Source of the DNA: Sphingomonas sp.
GTDB lineage: Bacteria; Pseudomonadota; Alphaproteobacteria; Sphingomonadales; Sphingomonadaceae
Assembly (NCBI RefSeq): GCF_017744835.1
Contig: NZ_JAGIAM010000001.1
Coordinates: 1,116,001 to 1,180,000, forward strand
Length of the DNA: 64,000 nucleotides
Direction: 5' to 3'
Position 1 is the stretch's first letter, and every line of letters starts with the position of its first letter. Below the pieces are notes generated by a model that saw only the letters and a list, made by a program, of their open reading frames with translations, made no database searches and was not told the DNA's origin. The position numbers and the translations under genes were made by a program. This document shows positions 19,845 through 28,769 of this stretch, piece by piece.

Positions 19845-20854
19845 AGATTGCAATGCTGGCGCCGATCGCGTGGCGCACGCCTCCACGCCACTATGGCCCC
19901 TGGGAACTGGTCACCAGCCTGCTCACCGAAGCATTGGTCGCGCGCGGAATCGACGTGACGCTCTTCGCGACGCAGGATTCGGTCACCGCCGGCACGCTCG
20001 CCGGCGTGGTGCCGCGCGGCTATGAGGAAGACGGCGCGATCGACGCCAAGGTGTGGGAATATGCCCATCTCGCCCATGTCTTCGAGCGCGCGCACGAATT
20101 CGACCTGATCCACAACCAGGCCGATTTCCCCGCCCATGCTTTTTCGCGGCTGGTGACGACGCCGATGGTGACGACCATCCACGGCTTCTCGTCCGAGCGC
20201 ATCCTGCCGATGTACAAGCCGTACCAGGGCCGCGTGCACTATGTCGCGATCTCGGACGCCGACCGGCACCCGAGCCTCGACTATGCCGCGACGATCCATC
20301 ACGGCATCCGCCTGGACGAATTCCGCTTCGACCCGGCCGGCGGCGAGGACTTGCTCTTCTTCGGCCGCATGCATCCCGACAAGGGCGCCGCCGAGGCGAT
20401 TCAGGTCGCCAAGGCCACCGGCCGCAACCTCGATCTCTACGGCATCGTCCAGGACCAGGGCTATTTCGACCGCGACGTCGCCCCGCACGTCGACGGGAAG
20501 CAGATCCGCTATCACGGCCCCGTCGGCGGCGAGGCGCGGATCAGGGCGCTGGGCGGCGCCAGCGCGCTGCTCCATTTGATCAACTTCGACGAGCCCTTCG
20601 GCCTTTCGGTGATCGAGGCGATGGCCTGCGGCACGCCCGTCATCGCGATCGACCGCGGCAGCATGCCCGAGCTGATCGACCACGGCCGCACCGGCTTCCT
20701 CGTCCCTTCGGTCGGCGAAGCGATCGCCGCGCTCGCCCAGGTCGAGACCATCGATCGCAGGGCGTGCCGGCAGGCAGTGGAGGAACGCTTTACCGTCGAA
20801 GCAATGGCGGACAAATATATCCGCCTCTACGAGCGGATATTGCGCGGGGCCTAG
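19841..20854 (+). CDS. Glycosyltransferase family 4 protein
   Basis: A 337-residue GT-B fold transferase. N-terminal MKIAMLAPIAWRTPPRHYGP gives the acceptor-side domain; the donor domain contains FFGRMHPDKGAAEAIQVAK and the E-x7-E motif in EPFGLSVIEAMACGTPVIA. It uses a nucleotide-sugar donor, unidentified here. The start overlaps the GH13 stop by 4 bp. The combination with GH130 and GH13 enzymes suggests synthesis and breakdown of one glycoside or short glucan. A palindromic repeat follows its stop. Confidence 0.92.
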   Translation: MKIAMLAPIAWRTPPRHYGPWELVTSLLTEALVARGIDVTLFATQDSVTAGTLAGVVPRGYEEDGAIDAKVWEYAHLAHVFERAHEFDLIHNQADFPAHAFSRLVTTPMVTTIHGFSSERILPMYKPYQGRVHYVAISDADRHPSLDYAATIHHGIRLDEFRFDPAGGEDLLFFGRMHPDKGAAEAIQVAKATGRNLDLYGIVQDQGYFDRDVAPHVDGKQIRYHGPVGGEARIRALGGASALLHLINFDEPFGLSVIEAMACGTPVIAIDRGSMPELIDHGRTGFLVPSVGEAIAALAQVETIDRRACRQAVEERFTVEAMADKYIRLYERILRGA

Positions 20855-20870
20855 CGCGCAAGCCCCCGGC

Positions 20871-20983
20871 GGTACCCCGGCGAAGGCCGGGGCCCAGTAT
20901 CGAGCCGCTTGGATGCGTAGGAGACCCGCTCGAAGGACATCGCAGCTGGGCCCCGGCCTTCGCCGGGGTACTGAACGTCGATT
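20871..20983. repeat. Paired inverted palindrome (family A)
   Basis: Units TACCCCGGCGAAGGCCGGGG and CCCCGGCCTTCGCCGGGGTA face each other across about 70 bp at the convergent 3' ends of the GT4 and D-cysteine desulfhydrase-like genes. The copies are nearly perfect inverse images and could terminate transcription from both sides. Confidence 0.82.
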
Positions 20984-21986
20984 ACCCCCCAAACGCCGGC
21001 TGATAGGCGTAGAGCCCCGGCGTACCCCCGGTCATCACGAACAGCACGTCGCCGGTAAAGCGCCCCTCGGCGAGCCCCGCGAGCACGCCGGCGAACGCCT
21101 TGCCGCTATATACCGGATCGATCAGCAGCCCCTCGCGCCGCGCCATCAGCCGCACCGCGGCGAGCATCGCCTCGGTCGGAATGCCATAGGCCTCTCCGCG
21201 CTGCGAACCGTCGATCCGGATCGCATCGGCGTCCAGCGCTTCGCCGCCGAGCAGCGCCAGCGTCGCCTTGGCCAGCGCCAGCGTGCCGCGCTCGGCCTCG
21301 GCCAGCTCGGCGAGCACGGTGAACGACAGCACGCGCCGCGGATCGTCGCCCGCCGCCGCCATGCCCGCCGCCAGCCCGGCGTGCGTGCCGTGGCTGCCGT
21401 TGGCGACCACGATCGTGCCGAAGCTCAGGCCGAGCTCGGCTTCCTGCGCCCGGATCTCCGCCGCGCACGAGGCATAGCCGAGCGCGCCGACCGGCGAGGA
21501 CCCGCCCGCGCCGACGACATAGGGCTTGCGGCCTTCAGCGCGCAGCTGCCCGGCGCGATCATGCGCGGCAGCCAGCGCATCGGTGCCGCGCGGCAGGTGG
21601 TGGACCTTCGCGCCGAACAGCCCGTCGAGCAGCTGGTTGCCATTGTACAGATAGGCCGGGTCCTCGCGCGGCACGGTGTCGGTCAGCATCAGCTCGGCCG
21701 CGAGCCCCGTCCGCGCCGCGGCGGCCGCGCTCAGCCTCGCGTGGTTGGACTGGCGCGCGCCGGTGGTGACGAAGGTGTCGCACCCCTGGTCGATCGCCGC
21801 GCCGAGCAGGAACTCGAGCTTGCGCAGCTTGTTGCCGCCGCCGCCCAGCCCCATCAGATCGTCGCGCTTCACGAACAGCCGCGCGCCGCTCAGCCCCAGC
21901 GCGGCCTCGACGCGTTCGAGCCGCTGGATCGGAGTGGGCGCGTCGAAAAGGCGCGTGCGGGCAAAGCTGTCGAGGCGGTTGATCAT
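20982..21986 (-). CDS. D-cysteine desulfhydrase / ACC deaminase-family PLP enzyme
   Basis: A 334-residue fold-type II PLP enzyme. The PLP lysine is Lys53 in GGGGNKLRKLEFLLG; TTGARQSNHARLSAAAAA and the C-terminal TGGTPGLYAY phosphate/glycine region match D-cysteine desulfhydrase. Such enzymes convert D-cysteine to pyruvate, sulfide and ammonia; some relatives act on 1-aminocyclopropane-1-carboxylate or other D-amino acids, so the substrate is provisional. It is monocistronic, with a 253-bp upstream gap holding an unusual repeated element. Confidence 0.87.
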   Translation of the reverse strand: MINRLDSFARTRLFDAPTPIQRLERVEAALGLSGARLFVKRDDLMGLGGGGNKLRKLEFLLGAAIDQGCDTFVTTGARQSNHARLSAAAAARTGLAAELMLTDTVPREDPAYLYNGNQLLDGLFGAKVHHLPRGTDALAAAHDRAGQLRAEGRKPYVVGAGGSSPVGALGYASCAAEIRAQEAELGLSFGTIVVANGSHGTHAGLAAGMAAAGDDPRRVLSFTVLAELAEAERGTLALAKATLALLGGEALDADAIRIDGSQRGEAYGIPTEAMLAAVRLMARREGLLIDPVYSGKAFAGVLAGLAEGRFTGDVLFVMTGGTPGLYAYQPAFGG

Positions 21987-22083
21987 TGGAGTCCTGCGGT
22001 GTGCTGCGATGGCACTGCATCAGGGCGGTTCGGGCCTCTGTAAAGCAGGTTCTGCGTGGGGCCGGGGACGGTGTGGGACCGGG

Positions 22084-22140
22084 TTGCAAAGTAGGATTTC
22101 GTCTGGTCCCCTGCCCGAGGACCCAGGTCCCGCTCTTTGA
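22084..22140. repeat. 57-bp element, copy 1, with boxA-like end
   Basis: Begins TTGCAAAGTAGGATTTCG and ends CCCGCTCTTTGA. A related 60-bp copy lies at 40705-40764. It sits in the 253-bp gap between the smc stop and the D-cysteine desulfhydrase-like start. The last bases resemble the NusB/NusE-binding boxA of rRNA leaders (core GCTCTTT). The rest of the gap (21987-22239) shows no gene or tRNA that I can support. Confidence 0.55.
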
Positions 22141-22239
22141 ACCATCGAAGACCGGACGCGCGGCTGCGCAACGATATTCCGTCGCGGGGAAATTTTATGT
22201 CACGATTCGCGGGAAAAGTGGGAAGCTAGGCCCGAAACG

Positions 22240-25200
22240 CTATTCCGCCGCGAGCAGCGACTCGGCCCCGCCCAGGTCAACGCTCACCAGCCGGCTCACC
22301 CCGCGCTCGACCATGGTCACGCCGAACAGCCGGTGCATGCGGCTCATCGTCGCGGCATTGTGCGTGACGATCAGGTAGCGCGTCGCGGTCTCCTGCGTCA
22401 TCCGTTCGAGCAGGTCGCAGAAGCGCTCCACGTTCGCATCGTCGAGCGGCGCATCGACTTCGTCGAGCACGCAGATCGGCGCGGGCTTGGTGAGGAACAG
22501 CGCGAAGATCAGCGCGACGGCGGTCAGCGCCTGCTCGCCGCCCGAAAGCAGAGTGAGCGACTGGAGCTTCTTGCCCGGCGGCTGGGCCATGATCTCGAGC
22601 CCGGCTTCGAGCGGGTCGTCCGAATCGACGAGCTGGAGATGCGCCTGGCCGCCGTTGAACAGCGTGGTGAACAGCCCGCGGAAATGCTGGTCGACTGCCT
22701 CGAACGCGGCGAGCAGCCGCTGGCGCCCCTCGCGGTTCAGCGTGCCGATCGAGCCGCGCAGCCGATTGACGGCCTGGGCCAGCTCGTCGCGCTCCTGCGC
22801 GTTGGTCGTGAATGCCGCCTCGAGCTCGGCCAGCTCGGCCTCGGCGACGAGGTTCACGGGGCCGATCCGCTCGCGCTCGGCGCTGAGCTTCTCGTGCGCG
22901 GCCGATTCGTCCTGCGGGGTACGGACGCTCGCGGCATCGAACCCGGCCTTTTCGGGGAGCAGGGGCGGCGGGCATTCGAAGCGCTCGCCCGAGAGCCGGC
23001 CCATCTCGATCCGCCGCGCCTCCTGGTTCTCGGCGCGCGCGACCGCGCCGGCGCGCGCCTCGCGGGCCTGGGCCAGCGCCTCGTTGGCGGCGCGGACGTC
23101 GCCTTCGGTGGCCCGCAGCGCGCCTTCGGCCTGCGTCTCGGCCGCCTGCGCCGTCGCCGATTCGGTGCGGGCGTTGTCGGTCGCTGCCTCGGCCTCGGTC
23201 ACTTGCGCGTCGAGCGCGGCGGGCTTTTCGGCGATCGCCGCGCTCTCTTCGGCGAGCTGCGTCGCGCGCTTGTCCATCTCTGCCGATCGCCGCGCCGCCT
23301 CGCCAGCGCGCGACTTCCAGCTCCGGCTCTCGGCCTCGGCCGCCGCCAACCGCTCACGCGCGCTGGCGATCTCGCGTTCGAGCCCGCCGCGCTCGGCCCG
23401 CGCCGTCGCCACCGCCGCGCGGCGGCCCTCGGCCTCGGTCGAGAGCGCCGCCACCCGGGCGCGCGTCGCGCTGCCGTCGGGGAGGGCGGCCTTGGCGGCC
23501 TCGGCGCGCGCCAGCTCGGCCGCTGCCTCCTCCTGCTCGGCGGCGACCCGGCGGACGCGGCCCTCCAGGTCGGCGCGCTGCGATTCGAGCCGTTCGAGCT
23601 GCGCCGTCGCGCGGTCCTCGGCCCGCCCCGCCTCGCGGCCGGCGTTTTCGGCATGGTCGAGCAGCTTGCGCGAATCCCCCGCCGCGCGCCGCGCCTCGGC
23701 GATCGCTTCGTCGATCCGCGCGAGCTCGGCATCGGCGGCATCGACCGCGCGCACCGCTGCCGGCCGCGCCTTCTCGATCGCCGCGAGCCGATTGACTCGC
23801 TGGAGCCGCTCGGCCGCCGCCGCGCCGCCCGAGCGCGCGACATAGCCGTCCCAGCGCCGCAGCACGCCGCCAAGCGTCACCAGCCGCTGGCCGACCGCGA
23901 GCGGCTGGCCGCCGTCGCTCTCGGTCACCAGCACCTGCGCCAGCCGGCGCGCGAGCGCGGGCGGGGCAGTGACATGGCCCGCAAGCGGCGTGGTGCCGGC
24001 AGGTGCCGCCGGGTCGCCCGGCTGGGGCGCGGCGCCGGCCCAATGGCGTTCGGCGCTCGCGTCGAGCCCGGCTTCGAGATCGTCGCCCAGCGCCGCGGCG
24101 AGCGCGCGCTCGTAGCCGGCGTCGACGCGCAGCTTGTCGAGCAGCCGGTCCTTGTCCGAGGGGCGCGTCGCCTTCGCCAGCGCGGCTGCCTCGCTGTCGA
24201 GCTGCGTCAGCTCGGCGTGCGCGGAGGAGCGTGCCGCCTGCGCCCTGTCACGCCCTTCGATCGCCGCCCGCTCGGCCGCGTCGGCGCGCGCGAGCCCGCT
24301 GCGCGCAGTCTCGGCCTGGCGCAGCGCCTCGGCGCGGGCGTTGGCGGCGCGGAGCTTCTCGGCCTTGAGCGGCTCGGGGTCGGCGAGCGCATGGAGCTCG
24401 GCATCGACGCGCGCCTTGTCGCGTGCCGCACGCTCGGCCCGCGTCCGCGCCGCTGCCAGCGCGGCCTCCGCCACCCGCGCGTCGGCGGCTTCGCTCGCCT
24501 GCGCCGCGAGCGCCTGCGCCAGCGCGACTTCGGCGTCCCGCGCCGCGCGCTCGGCATCGGCCAGCGCCGCGTCGAGCGTCGGCATGCGCGCCGTCGCTTC
24601 GGCGATCCGCGCGCCCAGCGCCTTGGCCTCCTCGGCCAGCCGCGCCAGCGCCTCGGCGGCGTCTCGCGCCAGCGCACCTTCGCGCGAGCGGTCGTCGGCG
24701 AGCCGCTGCTCGGCGTCCTTCAGTTCGGCGATCCGGCGCTCGACCGCGGCGCGCTCGCTCCGGAGCGTCGCCAGCCGGTGCATCGCCTCGGTCGCGCGGT
24801 CGCGCACCGCCAGCGCCGCGGCGCGCGCGCCGGCGAGCGTCTCGGCCGCCGCCTGCTGCTTCGCCGCCGCGGCGTCGTGCGCGGCGCTGCGCTCGGCGAC
24901 CAGCACCTCGGCGGCCTGGGCTTCCTTCTTGGCGGCGTCGGCAGCCTCGGCGGCCTCGCGCCAGCGCGAGAAGATCATCCGCGCCTCGGCGACGCGGATC
25001 CGGTCCGAAAGCTCGCGATAGCGCTCGGCCTGGCGCGCCTGGCGCTTGAGCTGCGCGGCGCGCGTCTCCTGGTCGCCGATCACTTCGTCGAGCCGCGCGA
25101 GATTGGCCTCGGTCGCGCGCAGCTTCTGCTCGGCATCCTTGCGGCGGACGTGGAGGCCCGCGATCCCCGCGGCTTCCTCCAGCATCGCGCGGCGCTCGCC

Positions 25201-25647
25201 GGGCTTGGCCTGGATGATCGCGCCGATGCGCCCCTGGCTGACCAGCGCCGGCGAATGCGCGCCCGTCGCCGAATCGGCGAAGAGCAGCGACACGTCCTTG
25301 GCGCGCACGTCGCGCCCGTTGATCCGATAGGCCGAGCCCGCGCCGCGCTCGATCCGGCGGACGACTTCGAGCTCGTCGTCGTCGCCAACCTGCTCGGCCA
25401 GGATCGTGACTTCGGCGAAGTCGCGTGCCGGCCGCGTCGCGGTGCCGGCGAAGATCACGTCCTCCATGCCGCCGCCACGCAGCGACTTGGCGCTGTTCTC
25501 GCCCATCGCCCAGCGCAGCGCCTCGAGCAGGTTGGACTTTCCGCAGCCGTTGGGGCCGACGATGCCGGTCAGGCCCGGCTCGATTCGCAAGTCGGCCGGG
25601 TCGACGAAGCTCTTGAAGCCTGTCAGCCGCAGCCGCTTGATCTGCAT
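22240..25647 (-). CDS. smc: Chromosome segregation protein SMC
   Basis: A 1135-residue condensin ATPase. Walker A GPNGCGKSN is at 31-39; long Ala/Glu/Arg-rich coiled coils flank a hinge near 490-600 (ALAAALGDDLEAGLD, RRWDGYVARSGG); the C-terminal head has LSGGEQALTAVALIFALF and Walker B VLDEVDAPLDD. It organises and segregates chromosomes with ScpA and ScpB, which are not in this window. ATG 25647 opens with MQIKRLRLTGFKSFVD, as expected. The dsbA-like and dciA genes lie directly upstream on the same strand. Confidence 0.97.
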   Translation of the reverse strand: MQIKRLRLTGFKSFVDPADLRIEPGLTGIVGPNGCGKSNLLEALRWAMGENSAKSLRGGGMEDVIFAGTATRPARDFAEVTILAEQVGDDDELEVVRRIERGAGSAYRINGRDVRAKDVSLLFADSATGAHSPALVSQGRIGAIIQAKPGERRAMLEEAAGIAGLHVRRKDAEQKLRATEANLARLDEVIGDQETRAAQLKRQARQAERYRELSDRIRVAEARMIFSRWREAAEAADAAKKEAQAAEVLVAERSAAHDAAAAKQQAAAETLAGARAAALAVRDRATEAMHRLATLRSERAAVERRIAELKDAEQRLADDRSREGALARDAAEALARLAEEAKALGARIAEATARMPTLDAALADAERAARDAEVALAQALAAQASEAADARVAEAALAAARTRAERAARDKARVDAELHALADPEPLKAEKLRAANARAEALRQAETARSGLARADAAERAAIEGRDRAQAARSSAHAELTQLDSEAAALAKATRPSDKDRLLDKLRVDAGYERALAAALGDDLEAGLDASAERHWAGAAPQPGDPAAPAGTTPLAGHVTAPPALARRLAQVLVTESDGGQPLAVGQRLVTLGGVLRRWDGYVARSGGAAAAERLQRVNRLAAIEKARPAAVRAVDAADAELARIDEAIAEARRAAGDSRKLLDHAENAGREAGRAEDRATAQLERLESQRADLEGRVRRVAAEQEEAAAELARAEAAKAALPDGSATRARVAALSTEAEGRRAAVATARAERGGLEREIASARERLAAAEAESRSWKSRAGEAARRSAEMDKRATQLAEESAAIAEKPAALDAQVTEAEAATDNARTESATAQAAETQAEGALRATEGDVRAANEALAQAREARAGAVARAENQEARRIEMGRLSGERFECPPPLLPEKAGFDAASVRTPQDESAAHEKLSAERERIGPVNLVAEAELAELEAAFTTNAQERDELAQAVNRLRGSIGTLNREGRQRLLAAFEAVDQHFRGLFTTLFNGGQAHLQLVDSDDPLEAGLEIMAQPPGKKLQSLTLLSGGEQALTAVALIFALFLTKPAPICVLDEVDAPLDDANVERFCDLLERMTQETATRYLIVTHNAATMSRMHRLFGVTMVERGVSRLVSVDLGGAESLLAAE

Positions 25648-25684
25648 CGCCGCGCCCCCAGCGGCCCCTAGGACCTCGAGCCGC

Positions 25685-26428
25685 TCATCGTGCGCCGGCG
25701 GCCTGCAGCGCCGCCTCGACCTGCGGCCATGACGAGGCCTCGATCTTCTGGCCGTTGACGAAGAAGGTCGGGGTGCCGTTCACGCCATGCTCGGTGGTCG
25801 CGGCGCCGTTCACGCGCGCGATGTCCTGGATCAGCTTCTGGTCGGTCAGGCACTGGCGCGCCCGCGCCTCGGGGATGCCGCGCTGCTTGACGAACTCGAC
25901 CAGCCCGAGCGCGTCGGCGAAGCGCGCCGCGGCCTCGGGCGGGGGCAGCTGCTGATACTGCTCGATCAGCTGCGGCGAGCTCTGCTCGAGCTCCTGCAGC
26001 CGCTGCGCGAACTGCGGCTGGTTGGCGTACATCTGGTCGAGCATGTTGAAGAACGCCTCGGTCGGCGCGCACTGGTTGAGCAGCGCCAGCGCGAAGTCGG
26101 GCGCGCCGTGCACCAGGAAGTCGCGGAACTCATAGCTTACGCGGCCGGTCGAGATGTACTTCTGGCGCAGCGGCTCGACCCCCTCGGCAGCGAAGCGGCC
26201 GCAGGTCGGGCAGGTGCGCGAGCCATATTCGAGCAGCTTGATCGGGGCGTTGGGGTTGCCCTGCATGAAGCCGTCGGCGGTGCGGGTCACCTTGTCGAGC
26301 CAGCTCGTCCCCGCCGGCGGCGCCACGGCGGCGACCGGGCTCTCGGAGGTTACCGGCGCCGAATCATTGCCGCCGCCACCGCAGGCAGCGAGCGCGAGAA
26401 GGGGGAGCAGGGCAAGGGCGGAACGCAT
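25685..26428 (-). CDS. DsbA-like thioredoxin-fold lipoprotein
   Basis: A 247-residue envelope protein with a lipobox (LLALAACGGG) after a short signal sequence. The thioredoxin-type active site is CPTC in YGSRTCPTCGRFA, with the cis-proline loop GTPTFF near the C-terminus. It resembles the DsbA-like domain 4 family often annotated as thioredoxin domain proteins. It probably exchanges disulfides in secreted proteins. It is a close paralogue of the next upstream gene, 20 bp away, and both precede smc. No DsbB partner is visible. Confidence 0.88.
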   Translation of the reverse strand: MRSALALLPLLALAACGGGGNDSAPVTSESPVAAVAPPAGTSWLDKVTRTADGFMQGNPNAPIKLLEYGSRTCPTCGRFAAEGVEPLRQKYISTGRVSYEFRDFLVHGAPDFALALLNQCAPTEAFFNMLDQMYANQPQFAQRLQELEQSSPQLIEQYQQLPPPEAAARFADALGLVEFVKQRGIPEARARQCLTDQKLIQDIARVNGAATTEHGVNGTPTFFVNGQKIEASSWPQVEAALQAAGAR

Positions 26429-26448
26429 GTCTCGAAGTCTCCTGTGGA

Positions 26449-27150
26449 TCAATTGTCGGCGGCGCGAAGCTCGGGCTGCAGCGCCGCCCAGCTATAGGCG
26501 CGCACCTTGCGGCCGTTGACGAAGAAGCTGGGCGTGCTGTCCACGCCATGGACGTTGGCGGCATCGGCATTGGTCTGGGCGATGCGCTTGATCGCGACGG
26601 GGTCGGTCAGGCAGCGGCGCGACTGCGCCTCGGGCACCCCGAGCTGCTTCATGAAGGCGATCGCCCCCATCGCCTCGGCGAAGCGCGTCGCCATCTGCGG
26701 GACGGGAAGCTGCTGATAGCCCTCCAGCGTCTTCATCGGCACCTTCTCCAGCTGCTCGGCAAAGGCCCGCTGGTTCGCGAACATGCGGTCGAGCACCGGG
26801 AAGAAACGCGCGGTGGGCACGCACTGGTTGAGCAGCGCCAGCGCGAAGTCGGGCGCGCCGTGGATCAGATAGTCGCGGAATTCATAGCTGAGCTTGCCGG
26901 TCGCCACCCATTCGCGGCGCAGAGGCTCGACGCCCTCGGCGGCGAAGCGGCCGCAGGTCGGGCAGCCGCGCGATCCATATTCGATCAGCTTGATCGCCGC
27001 ATTGGGATTGCCCTGGCGGTATCCGCCCTCGGGCGTGCGCACGACGGTGGTCAGCCAATTGGCCGGCGCGCGCTTCGCCTGGCCGGCGACGGCGGGGCCC
27101 ATGCCGACGAGCAGCAGCAACGCTGCCGCGAGCATCCGCAGGCCGCGCAT
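26449..27150 (-). CDS. DsbA-like thiol oxidoreductase, secreted
   Basis: A 233-residue protein with a cleavable signal peptide (cleavage near AVAGQA). It carries CPTC in YGSRGCPTCGRFA and a cis-proline in STPSFFVNGRKV. It shares long stretches with its neighbour, including FAAEGVEPLR and HGAPDFALALLNQC, showing a tandem duplication. Unlike the neighbour it lacks a lipobox. Its ATG overlaps the stop of dciA as TGATG, so it is probably translated together with dciA. Confidence 0.88.
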   Translation of the reverse strand: MRGLRMLAAALLLLVGMGPAVAGQAKRAPANWLTTVVRTPEGGYRQGNPNAAIKLIEYGSRGCPTCGRFAAEGVEPLRREWVATGKLSYEFRDYLIHGAPDFALALLNQCVPTARFFPVLDRMFANQRAFAEQLEKVPMKTLEGYQQLPVPQMATRFAEAMGAIAFMKQLGVPEAQSRRCLTDPVAIKRIAQTNADAANVHGVDSTPSFFVNGRKVRAYSWAALQPELRAADN

Positions 27151-27695
27151 CAGTCGATCCGGCCCAGCTGCGGCGTCTCGCCGTTCGCCGCGACGCCGGC
27201 GGCCAGTGCTTCAAGCACTGCCTTGAGTTCGGGATCCGCAATCCCCCGCAGGCTCTGCCCGAGCGATTCGGGGACGGGCTTCAGGCTAGGCGGCGGCGCG
27301 GCCCTTTCGGCGCGCTTCACTTCGCCGTGCCGGATCGCGAGCCGCGCCACCGCCGGATAGCCGAAGAAGCGGTTCACCCGCTCGACGATCTCGGGGGCGA
27401 TGTGCTGCATCATCGGGGCGTGCGCGCCCGAGACGACCAGGCTCAACACGCCCTCGGCGCGCTTGCCCTGGGGAAAGCGAATCGATTCCGGGATCGAGAC
27501 GCGCGCATAGCGATCGCCGACGATCTCGCTCCAGCGGCTGACGATGCTGTGCTGGACGAAGCCGAACTTGCGGAACGCCGCGCGGCCCACGTCGGGAAGC
27601 AGCTCGGAAACCGGCCGCGCGCGATTGGAGCGCTGGGGCTCGAGCTTGGGCTGGCGCGTGGTTGCCCGTGCAGTCGGCTTTGGGGTCTTCGTCAT
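27150..27695 (-). CDS. DciA family (DUF721) replicative helicase loader-like protein
   Basis: A 181-residue protein with the DUF721 core FGFVQHSIVSRWSEIVGDRYA and FPQGKRAEGVLSLVVSGAHA. DciA proteins assist loading of the replicative helicase DnaB in bacteria lacking DnaC. The N-terminus is basic and Pro/Arg-rich, as usual. Its ATG at 27695 is divergent from mutY, 27 bp away. The stop overlaps the start of the secreted DsbA-like gene. Confidence 0.88.
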   Translation of the reverse strand: MTKTPKPTARATTRQPKLEPQRSNRARPVSELLPDVGRAAFRKFGFVQHSIVSRWSEIVGDRYARVSIPESIRFPQGKRAEGVLSLVVSGAHAPMMQHIAPEIVERVNRFFGYPAVARLAIRHGEVKRAERAAPPPSLKPVPESLGQSLRGIADPELKAVLEALAAGVAANGETPQLGRID

Positions 27696-27722
27696 TTCCC
27701 CCAACCCATGCCATAGGGCCCT

Positions 27723-28769
27723 GTGCCCGACAACGTCCCTCGCGCAATCGCCGCCCCGCTGCTCCACTGGTACGACGCCCATGCGCGCGATCTGCCCTGG
27801 CGCGCACGGCCCGGCGCCAATGCGCCCGAGCCTTATCGCGTCTGGCTTTCCGAAGTCATGCTCCAGCAGACCCAGGTCGCGAGCGTCATTCCCTATTTCG
27901 AGAAATTCACCGTGCGCTGGCCCAGCTTCGAGGCGCTGGCGACGGCAGATGACGCCGAGCTGATGGCTGCCTGGGCGGGGCTCGGCTATTATGCCCGGGC
28001 GCGCAACATGGTGGCCTGCGCTCGCGAGGTCGCGGCGCGTGGCGCCTTGCCGGGAGAAGAGGCGGCCCTGCGCGCGCTGCCCGGCATCGGCGCCTATACC
28101 GCCGCGGCGATCGCCGCGATCGCCTTCGGGCAGCGCGCGGTGGTGGTCGATGCCAATGTCGAGCGCGTCGTCGCCCGGCTCTTCGCGCTCGCCGATCCGC
28201 TTCCGGGCGCTCGGCCGCGCATCCGCGAGCTTACCGATTCGATCACGCCGGACGCGCGCGCCGGCGATTTCGCCCAGGCGATGATGGATTTGGGCGCGAC
28301 CATCTGCACTGCGCGTTCCCCGCGCTGCCTGGCCTGTCCGCTGCGCGAGCACTGCGCGGGCTTCGCCACCGGCGCGCCCGAGGCTTTTCCGGTCAAGGCG
28401 AAGAAACTGCCCAAGCCGCAGCGCTTCGGCACGATGTTCTGGGCCGAGCATGAGGGGAGGGTGCTGCTCGTCCGCCGTCCGGCGAAGGGCCTGCTCGGCG
28501 GCATGCGCGCGCTCCCCACCGGGCCGTGGGAAGCCTCGCCGCCCGGGCTCGCCGATGCGCCTTTCGCGGCGGATTGGCGCATGCTCGACGGGGGCGTCCG
28601 GCACGGCTTCACCCATTTCAATCTTGAGGTCGCGCTTGCGGCTGCCACAATCCCGTCGCAACCAGAGCCCACGCAAGGCGAATGGTGGCCGATCCGCGAG
28701 ATGGCATCGGCGGGGCTGCCCACGCTATTCGCCAAGGCGGCGGAAAGGTTCGGGAGGGATTATGCATAA
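27723..28769 (+). CDS. mutY: A/G-specific adenine glycosylase MutY
   Basis: A 348-residue base-excision repair enzyme that removes adenine mispaired with 8-oxoguanine. Seen: LSEVMLQQTQVASV with the catalytic glutamate, the helix-hairpin-helix LPGIGAYTAAAI, VVDANVERVVARL with the catalytic aspartate, and the [4Fe-4S] ligands in the C-x6-C-x2-C-x5-C pattern of CTARSPRCLACPLREHC. A NUDIX-like C-terminal domain recognises 8-oxoguanine. GTG 27723 is the start. Its 3' end overlaps the serine hydrolase gene by 8 bp. Confidence 0.96.
   Translation: MPDNVPRAIAAPLLHWYDAHARDLPWRARPGANAPEPYRVWLSEVMLQQTQVASVIPYFEKFTVRWPSFEALATADDAELMAAWAGLGYYARARNMVACAREVAARGALPGEEAALRALPGIGAYTAAAIAAIAFGQRAVVVDANVERVVARLFALADPLPGARPRIRELTDSITPDARAGDFAQAMMDLGATICTARSPRCLACPLREHCAGFATGAPEAFPVKAKKLPKPQRFGTMFWAEHEGRVLLVRRPAKGLLGGMRALPTGPWEASPPGLADAPFAADWRMLDGGVRHGFTHFNLEVALAAATIPSQPEPTQGEWWPIREMASAGLPTLFAKAAERFGRDYA

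Noticed and set aside
22084..22140. Leader of an rRNA operon, from the boxA-like GCTCTTT
   Set aside because: No rRNA or tRNA gene follows on either strand; the same element occurs again after hisZ.
22190..22230. MraZ-type binding repeats, from GGGAAAAGTGGGAA
   Set aside because: Only one short match is present and no mraZ or cell-division gene is nearby.
21987..22239. tRNA gene in the 253-bp gap
   Set aside because: I could not find a cloverleaf with acceptor stem and T-arm; the G/C-rich hairpins do not fit.
22333..25671. Over 1100-codon open frame antisense to smc
   Set aside because: Same reason: smc is complete on the minus strand and the antisense product is low-complexity Arg/Gly/Leu repeats.
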